A program made the position numbers and the translations under genes. The notes beneath the pieces were generated by a model. The model saw only the letters and a list, made by a program, of their open reading frames with translations, had not been told where the DNA came from and did no database searches. A stretch of DNA of 64,000 nucleotides, taken from positions 32,937,096 to 33,001,095 of the forward strand of contig OX155952.1 in NCBI GenBank assembly GCA_944548615.1. Direction: 5' to 3'. This document shows, piece by piece, positions 1 through 9,100 of the stretch. The stretch's first letter is position 1. Each line of letters begins with the position of its first letter. Source of the stretch: Micropterix aruncella (lineage: Eukaryota; Arthropoda; Insecta; Lepidoptera; Micropterigidae).

Positions 1-114
1 CGTGGAGCTTAGACTCTACTCTGATAACGGTTTGATTCTATATGACCAGCAGAATTCTGATGGGAGTGGCGATTTTGTTGCTCTTGTTATCATCGGTGGA
101 TTCGTACACTTTAG
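1..114 (+). CDS. Exon (partial): middle of LamG domain 1
   Basis: The open frame starts at base 2 and reads VELRLYSDNGLILYDQQ then DFVALVIIGGFVHF, a typical LamG beta-sandwich core. The exon ends AG before the donor GTAGAT at 115, in phase 2, and joins the exon at 3139 to restore R-YNLGDG. The 5' side is cut by the window edge. Confidence 0.82.
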
Positions 115-3100
115 GTAGATATTTTGAAGTTTAAATATGATAATATTAATTTATTTAATTAAATAATTATTCTTCGGGAAATATGTAGCTTCAGTAATTT
201 TAACAAATTATCTAGGTACAATATTTCACAGGATAATTAAATGTTTCTTAAAGTAGTGCGTGCCTCAGAGCATTCTTCCTGATATAATAACTCGCCAAAT
301 TAACACATGAATGCCAACTACGCAATATTGCGTGGACACCCGAAGGATTGGGTGCCGATTACGTAATATTACGTAGGTCTTCCGTTTATATTTAAAAGAA
401 GTAGTTGTGTAGGCGGTTGGCGTCTAGAATAGGAGATATAATTATGGGTTGGCACCATAAATAAAAAAGGGAGTAGAAAAATAGTAGCTTTATTTTTAAT
501 TATTCTAAACAATGACACATTTATCAGAGCAATTTTCAGACAATGGAATTATAATTTGACATATTTTTTTTATAGAATAACTTAGAATTCTTACTTGTAA
601 CATAATACAGAACCTTAAAAAGAAAGGTAAAAACGAAAATCGTATCTTCTACGAAAAAAAAAACAGAAATTCGTATCTACAACAAAACAAAACCTTTCAA
701 AATACTTACAAAATTTTGTGCTGAACTAAACGCTATGATTTATTATGAAGCATTCTATAACGAACAGAGCGCAAAGCAATAACAATAACTATAACTCTCA
801 TAGTTTTACCGCCTAATCCGAAATATTGCAAAACCTCGGCATTCAATGGGTTAAATTGAATAAAATTAAATTACTAACGAGTTAAATTATATTTCTAATC
901 GCAATAATTGCAAGCAAGAATATCAGTGGATAGGATAGTAAAGGTTGAGGAATGGAATACAGGTATATTTATTATAGTTAATTGTTTTATATTATATTCG
1001 CTGTATTTAAAATCAAAGTTTTTTTATTTATTTATTCATTTGTTTAACCATTTTTAAAAATACAGCTTTTGAGTAAAATCCAGCAAGCCATAGACTTACC
1101 TGCTAGATATTATGGTAGGGTGACTTTCAGTGTGACTTGTGTTACCATACTGACCATATTATTTTATATGAAGTGCAGTTGCTTTGGTTAAGATAAGTCC
1201 GCATTAAAAGTCACTCTCTTGATAATGTTTACAAAAAAATACGTTCTTAACCGTCATACCTTTGGGCTATTTTTCAAAAAGTTGGCTAAAAATCGTTTGT
1301 TTTTTTTTCATTAGATTTGTCATTTTCAGATATATTTTGTATGTAATATAATATATGTAAGTATGTAAGGTAATGTAATATATCAATTAGCCTAATCTCG
1401 ATACATTCTGCAAATGAACTGTTAAATATGAAGTTAAATTTATGAATTTTTACCAAATTCCTTCCTCATACAAACCAATCTCAAAACAGTTCTCTTAAAT
1501 AGTTTTTTTTTATTTGAACGTACGGGATACGGTTTGTTTCGTTGGGGTGATAATATAGGGGCCGTATCGCGTATTTTCGAATGGGTGGCGCAGTTAATGC
1601 TATATAATATTTATGTACGGATGAACTCATTCGTATCTTTTTACACGTATATTTCAGTTTCACTTATTTTAAAGCTAACTAAGTTTTCATTCTTTTTTTA
1701 GTTTTTTTTCTTATTATTTTTTATTGAGAGGAATTTGATGGAATAAACAAGAGATTAGCAATTAATCTTCTTTTTGCAATAAAGTTGTGAAAAGGAGGGA
1801 GGCTATGTTTATGTGCAAGGAGGTTGTGAAAAGGAGGGAGGCTATGGCTATGTTTAAGTTGTGAAAAGGAGGGAGGCTAGTGCTATGTTTATGTTGGATA
1901 TACAATTTGAATTCGTCAGTCTCGAAATATTGAACTATCATTCTATAAGTAAAAGTTTTATGAGTAAGTAAAGTATAATAGTTTTAATATTTCAAAGTAA
2001 TGTAATATACTTAGTGTAAAAAAATAAAAATGTGTAAATATACTCTTAATATATACTTATGCATATTTGCTAGTCTCCAAGTGAGCTATGAATAGCCTCG
2101 CCGAATTTAGGTTGCTCATGTAAAATATCTCGATATAATTAACCATTGTGGGTTGTCATCAAACGGTACACACATAATAGAGTTCTGGGCGTAGCTAATG
2201 CTAACACGAGGGACTTCAAGCGTACGAGGAGAACGAACCATTCGCAGGGATATGAAGAATGACAATTTACGCACCAAATGAGGGCTATCATTATTGTTGT
2301 GTATTATTTTGTGCAATAATAACATGTCAGCCACTGTACGGTGGTCTTTGAGCGAACTCGTAAGAAAATAGTTTAGCCTGCTCTCGTACGTTCTTGTAAG
2401 TCCCAAAGGCTCGCGGCAGCCTAGATATTATAAAACGTAGATGGACGGCCTCCACCTTATTTTTATTTACGACATACTGTAGATTCCAAATTGTAGATGC
2501 GAACGTTAAAGTCCTACGAATATAATTGAAATCGTAAATAAGCATATTTTGATTGTGATGAATGATTTTATTTCTAAATAAGCCAGTTGGTAGAAATCCC
2601 TAGTCATGGTAATAATAAATTGATTTTACATTATTTACCTTACATGATATAAAAAGTATCATGTGTTTACAGACTGAGTGTTTTTTTAAATTGTAAATAC
2701 AATTAATAATTCTATTTATAATAAAAATATAAACATTTAAAACACAATTTAACATGCTAAAATACCTAATCTTGTACCTAATTTTAATAAAAATTATCTT
2801 AAAACTTTAGAAAATTCAATAGTGTCAAAGTCCTTACTAGAATAAATCGGTTTCCTAATAAGAATATTGTAGACCTTCTTATTAAATTAAACATCTCCAA
2901 AAACCCAGGGGTTTTGGAGACGTTCAATTAAAGATCGTCAGGACGCTCTTATTGTAAAAAAGGCTGTACTGATACAGGAAACTATTTCTAACCTTACTTA
3001 GTCGCACTTTATCCGGCGCAAACCTTGTTTGTTCTGCGTGTTATGCGAATGAACATCCGAATTTGTTAAAGTAGTACTGATTTTTTAGAGTAAAACTGAT

Positions 3101-6100
3101 GTTTGTCTCTTTTCTATTCATGATTTGTTTTATATTAGGTATAACCTTGGAGATGGAGTTGTAGACCTAAAATCACCCGAAAAAGTACCCATAAATAGGT
3201 ATTTCAAATTATCAGCTAAACGTTATCACAAAGATGCTATATTATCAGTGAGTGAAATGGAAGATGTGGTGGGTCAATCGTATGGAAATCTCAAATATCT
3301 AGATCTCACAGACGACGCATATATTGGAAAGACACCAACAAATATTTCAAAGTTAGTAACACTTCATGTTTCATGCCATCAGCCTGACATTTGTATTATT
3401 GTTTATTTTCATTACATTTTCTAGAGTGTTTGATAACATCGGCACCCACTTCGGGCTGAATGGTTGCATTAAGCAACTGCGAATCATACGCCATCTGGTG
3501 ACGAAACGTCTGAACCTAGAAAGCGTAGGCGCGCACTCTCAGTTCACTAAATTCCATAATATACAGGAGTGCACCAACTCTTCCTGCCCTACTGGAGATT
3601 GTACAGCTTTTGAAGATCCATGTATTTCCAACCCATGTTCTTACAATGATGAAACTATTTGCGAACCAATTACCTCTGGGGGGTATGTCTGTAGGTGCAT
3701 TTTTAGCGGCGAGGTTGCATCATCTGGGAGTTCTTGCAACAATGGTAGGTACAACTCTTTTATGTTACTTTAAATATTGAAAAACTGTATAATTTGCTCA
3801 TTATTTCTCATAATCTGTCTATGTTTATATTATTAAGTATCACGTTTGAATAATGTTGATATGTCGTCGCCTATGCAATATTTTTTAATTGTTTGATATA
3901 AGGATATTACCAATACTATCTTTCTCGTATTGCACTTTTTTTGATTTACATTTTATTTCAGAACTCTCTCCAGAAAGCGATTTCTCCTATCCCTCCTTTA
4001 ACGGCTACGGTTTCATAGAACATCCTAAACTCGAAGGCCTAGAGAAATATTTTCGAATCGAGGTGTGGTTTCTACCCAAGAAATCTTCTGGAATGCTGCT
4101 TTACGACGCCCAATCCAATTCCGGAAGAGGCGATTTCCTATCGATTAATTTGGTGGATTCGTATATTCAATTGAGGTTCAATTTAGGAAGCGGTATCGCT
4201 AATTTAACGTATGTATCCTAAATTTGGTTAAATTGGTGTTTAAACGGTTATCATTTAATTGCGTTGTATTTTTATAAAGTTATCCAAACGCAGTTGAAAA
4301 GAATGTATGGCATCGAGTGATTGCTACTAGAACAGATCGACGAGCGACTCTGCAACTGGATGGAATGTCTATAGCAACAACGCTTTCTCCAGCACCTTTA
4401 ACTGAGCTGAATTTGGAGAGACCACTCTTCATTGGTTCATTACCGTGAGTACTAATATAATCGTATATTTCAGATGTAATTTCAAATTTCCCTCTTTTTG
4501 TTTACGCAATTGGTCCTTTAACAACTTTAACCAGTTGATTAAGTATGTTTATGACGGACGATTTCATTGAAAGTACAGTCCAAGGCTATGTTCCATTTCT
4601 CGTCCGAGATCATAAGGACAAATCTAAAAGTATAGAAAGCTTAGTGTTTGTCGTAAATCCACGATAAATTACTGTGTTCTATTCAATTATCTTCAAATCC
4701 AATTTCTACGGCCCCCTAGAAAATTATCATACATGTATAAAGTCTCGTCTCCTTTTTTTGGTTTTATGTAAAAATCTCATATCTTGTTTTGGTTATCTTG
4801 CAAAGTGTCTTTTCTTCTTTTGATTTTCAAGTGTCTTCTTTTGGTTTGCTTGCAAAGTTTTTTCCCTTCTTTTGGTTTTCCTGCAATGTTTCTTCTCTTT
4901 TCTGGTTTCTTTCAAAGTTTTTTGTCCATTTTGGTTTTCTTTCAAGGTTTCTTCTCTTTGTTGTTTTTCTTGCAAAGTAACTTTTCTTTTTATGATTGCA
5001 GCGGCTCTTCTCTTATTTTGCTTTTCTTGCAAATTTTAATTTTTCTTTTGATTTCTTGCAACGTTTCTTCTTTCATTTTGGTTTCTTGGAACGTTTCTTC
5101 TTCTTTTGGTTTTCTTGCAAATTTTCACCTTTTTTTAGTTTTCTTGCAACGTTTCCTCTCTTATTTTGGTTTTCTGCCAAGTTTCTTTTCTTCTTTTGAT
5201 TTCCTTACCAAGGTTTTCATGCAAAGTTTTTTTCTTTTTTTATGTTCCAAGTGGAACCCGACGGGACTCTCAAGTTTCAAAATAGATATTTAATATTTGA
5301 TTTTAGCGATTTTATGCGCGCCCACCGGCTGTCCGGTGTCAAGAACAGCTTCGTGGGGGCGATCCAGCGCGTGACGGTAAACGGCCGGAGCCTGGGTATA
5401 TACAGAGAGGGCATCCCCCCGTGCGCTTTAGTGCCGATTGAAACTAATCTTCCGTGCTCAACGAGAGGCATAGCCAAATACGACGGATTTCCCTGCGGCC
5501 GGGACGGGAACCCCTGCCTCGCCGGCGGGATCTGCCTGCCGATCCTGAATGAATATAAATGCGTTTGCGCCGAGGGGACGACCGGGCGAAACTGCGAATC
5601 GAGAATGGCGAACGGCTCAGCCAGCGTTCGTTTAAAACTAGACGGGGAGAAGTACTACTCGTTCCGGCCAAAGCTGGATAAGAGGTGAGTCAGGCAGCCT
5701 TTAGGCATATATAAATTCTCTTATCCAAACATAAATATACTACCCTGGGGCAGAGCTTTAAATGAATATTCTCTCTGGTCTAACAGCTCTTCTCCTAATA
5801 ATTTTGTGTTATATTTGACACAAAAATCACAAAAACAAATAGCATCACCATAATACAATACATCACCATTACAGAATAGCATCGTATCACATAATAATCA
5901 CATCACCATAATAGAATAATCGAATAAGACCTACACTGAGAGAAATATAACGCTGTAGTAATACATGGAAATATGCTTATTTTAAAAGAGAATACGTATA
6001 TAACATGTACGTATGTATCAACATGACGCGTAACGGTGAAGTTACCATGTTACGGGCATAGTAACTACACTGCAAATTCATTACGGCACACAACGAGATC

Positions 6101-9100
6101 TCGTTTTTACCATGACAGCATGTTATTACATACGAAAGGTTACAGTCAGTTACAAGAATCATGTTGAAACTACATTATACCGTTATTTACGTATTACCCG
6201 TACGGAGTATGGTGGAATATATAATAAGTAGTGTTGGAGTTTCAACAAAATTCCTTGCAATTCAGCAAACTTACGATTGAAACGTCATTATTCTGTATAA
6301 AAAGCTAATAGCAAAACGGCGTTGTAGGAATAAAACTAATATTTTTCTCAGTGTAAGAAGAGTCATTAACCATATAAATTCTCCTTACATAAAAGATTTC
6401 TTTTAATTTCATTTGTTTAGGAAAATACCTTATACTATACAATAATAAACAGGCGAACATATCAAATATACTGCTATATCGAGAACATATTTTACACCTA
6501 ATGATAACAATTTAAATAAAAAACAAAGCAGCGAGACCGATAAAAGAATGTAAAGGAGTACTGGGGAGAGAATCAAGAAGAAAACAGCAACAATACAAAC
6601 AATACCATATATACTTATATGATAGATTGGCACATTCATAACTATATACATCTACTAAATATAATATATACAAATATTATAAAGTTGGATATTACACACA
6701 TATGATAATATGAAATATAATTACATAGGTTCAGGAACATGTGTTCAGGTAAATTTTAACCCTCTTTAGCAGCGAATATACCGATCGTCGTCCACCCTGT
6801 ACGCGTGGTTTAGGAAGGAATTCTGCCCATATTATTGTTACGACTCATATAAAATAATGTGGGCAGTGTTGTCGTTGTCAAAGTGATTTTATAAGCTGGA
6901 CTAAATCCATGCGGTTTATATTATTTTTGATAGTTTTATTTAGGAAGACAAGATCGTGGCAGATTCTTCGATCTGCCAGTGGGTAACATAATTGAAATTA
7001 GCGCTATCGGTATGGTTATCGAATTTAACGTGGGACGTGTAATTTATTTATTTATTTTACTTAACAATTCATGCAATTAGAAGTTCAATTACTTTAGTAA
7101 TTTATATGAATACGTTCAATTCTGATTACGTGGATACCATATATGTGGTTTAAAAGCTCGAGCGATCAACCACCCCCTGATGCCTCGAGGCACCAGGGGG
7201 TGGTTGACTCTCAGCGTCGTTTACAACTGGCGCCCCTTCCGCTCAAATTAGACAAAAATCTCATATCGATCAACAAACTATATTTGGCTACCAAGTTATT
7301 TATTTCTTAGTAGATTGAAGTATGGGCTATGCAATGACATATGCTTTGTTATTGTGTTAGTAATGTCTACATTATTTTAGAAGGACCAGCGTATTTTTCA
7401 TAAATTATAAAAAATAGAATCCGTTCTGACTACATTGTAGAAGCGACTTTGAACCTGTAACCGGTCGGGAAACCGGAGTAATCTGGTTGCAACTGGAAGT
7501 AAGGGTGCGAATATCGGCCCGCTGTGTGATTAACCGGGTTATCTCGCGGTAAGGCGTTGGTCTCTTAGGTACGGGCAAGTGGCGTAGCTAGTGCCCGATG
7601 CAATGTGCCGTTAGGCGGGTTATTTGTAGGGATGTGCATGAGTTGTCGTATGATTTAGATTAATAACTGCCTGAGCACGTGTCTTATCATCACGGCACGT
7701 CGCTACAACCATATTACTTCGGCAACCCTCTCTCCAGGGGGTAACCCTGGCATTGTCGCGTCTCAGCAGAGCTCCTGCTTTAGCCGCCGCTGTTCCCCGC
7801 TCCGCCATAGCTGCCGTTGTCATGCCCACCCCCGTCGCTAATCAAACGCTGGCAGTCGCTAAGCAAACTCGACCGCCGCGTATATAGCCACGGCGGCCAA
7901 CGCTACCAACTCGGCCAAGAACTCCATCCCGTTGGTTACGTACACTGAGAAAACTAAAAAATGTATTACACGGAAATACAAATGTTTCAACAAGGATTAT
8001 ATGTAAACGCGGACTATGATCCATACGTATGAATTAACATGACGAGTAACGGTGTTGGCGTGACGGTAGTTACCGTGTCGTAATGTTCAAAAAATATGTT
8101 ATTTAATTACGTCGTGACCTTGGGATCTCGCTTTTAACATGACAGCATATAGTAGTATACATACTGTTATAGTCGACACATGAAACATGTTGAAGCTACA
8201 GTATACTGTTATTTCCGTATTAACCGCATGGAAAATGTTGATACATATAATTGAGTAATGGAGTTTCGACAAAATTCCTTGTTATTCGACATAATTACGA
8301 TTAAATTACATCGTTATTCTGTGTAAAACCGTAAAAACAAAATGGTAATATAAGAAGCAATCCAATATTTTTCTCAGTGATATACATCGCAGGAGCGAAA
8401 TGATGGCTTTGTGACGGTTCGACCACGCAATGATTCTAGCTCGAAATATCAGCCTGCTATTTCGAGTCTGGCGATACGAGAACCGGCAAAGCCTACCTAT
8501 CGCCCGTATCCACGCCGTGACCCTGTCGAATCGACCCATTCAACATGTCACAGGTCAGGATGACGACGGATTGAAAGGGGCTCCTATTATTAGGTGGAGA
8601 TTTCTTCATATTTGGGCTGCCGCACAACTTTTGGGTTATTATTCACAAACGTAGGTTAAAGTCCTTGGATTTTGTTCATTAGATTTCTTAATACCAATAC
8701 TTATTTACATTATTTACGGGTTTTCTGCCAAGTTTCTTTTCTTCTTTTGATTTCCTTACCAAGGTTTTCATGCAAAGTTTTTTTCTTTTTTTATGTTCCA
8801 AGTGGAACCCGACGGGACTCTCATTTCTTCATATTTGGGCTGCCGCACAACTTTTGGGTTATTATTCACAAACGTAGGTTAAAGTCCTTGGATTTTGTTC
8901 ATTAGATTTCTTAATACCAATACTTATTTACAATATACCATAGACAATTTTAACACAAACTTATTCATGATTCAAGTCATTGCATTGCAAGTCATTGCAG
9001 GTATCAACCTAAGATGTCGCCGAATATTTTTTGTAGTAATATTCAATTGAATATTTTTTTTAATATTTTGTATTGAATGTAATATATTCATAAACATAAT

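Larger units (their letters stand above)
115..3138 (+). other. Intron 1, repeat-filled
   Basis: This ~3.0 kb intron has donor GT at 115 and acceptor AG at 3137-3138. It contains a TTAA-flanked MITE (304-850), a short tandem repeat (1784-1894), an antisense LINE scrap (2075-2560) and a coding-like fragment at 2815-2930. In 855-1780, 1895-2075 and 2930-3138 I see only AT-rich sequence. Confidence 0.8.

Noticed and set aside
364..372. TAATATTAC, identical to the replication-origin nonamer of geminiviruses and related circular DNA viruses
   Set aside because: It lies in a 16-bp palindrome inside a TTAA-flanked MITE; there is no Rep gene, and the flanking stem is not of the viral type. Chance or transposon structure is enough.
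4784..5272. CRISPR-like regular spacing
   Set aside because: Units are degenerate and contiguous with no unique spacers; the genome is eukaryotic.
4784..5293. Long phenylalanine/serine-rich frames
   Set aside because: They are translations of the pyrimidine minisatellite in three frames; the true exon in this area starts at 5307 after a proper acceptor.
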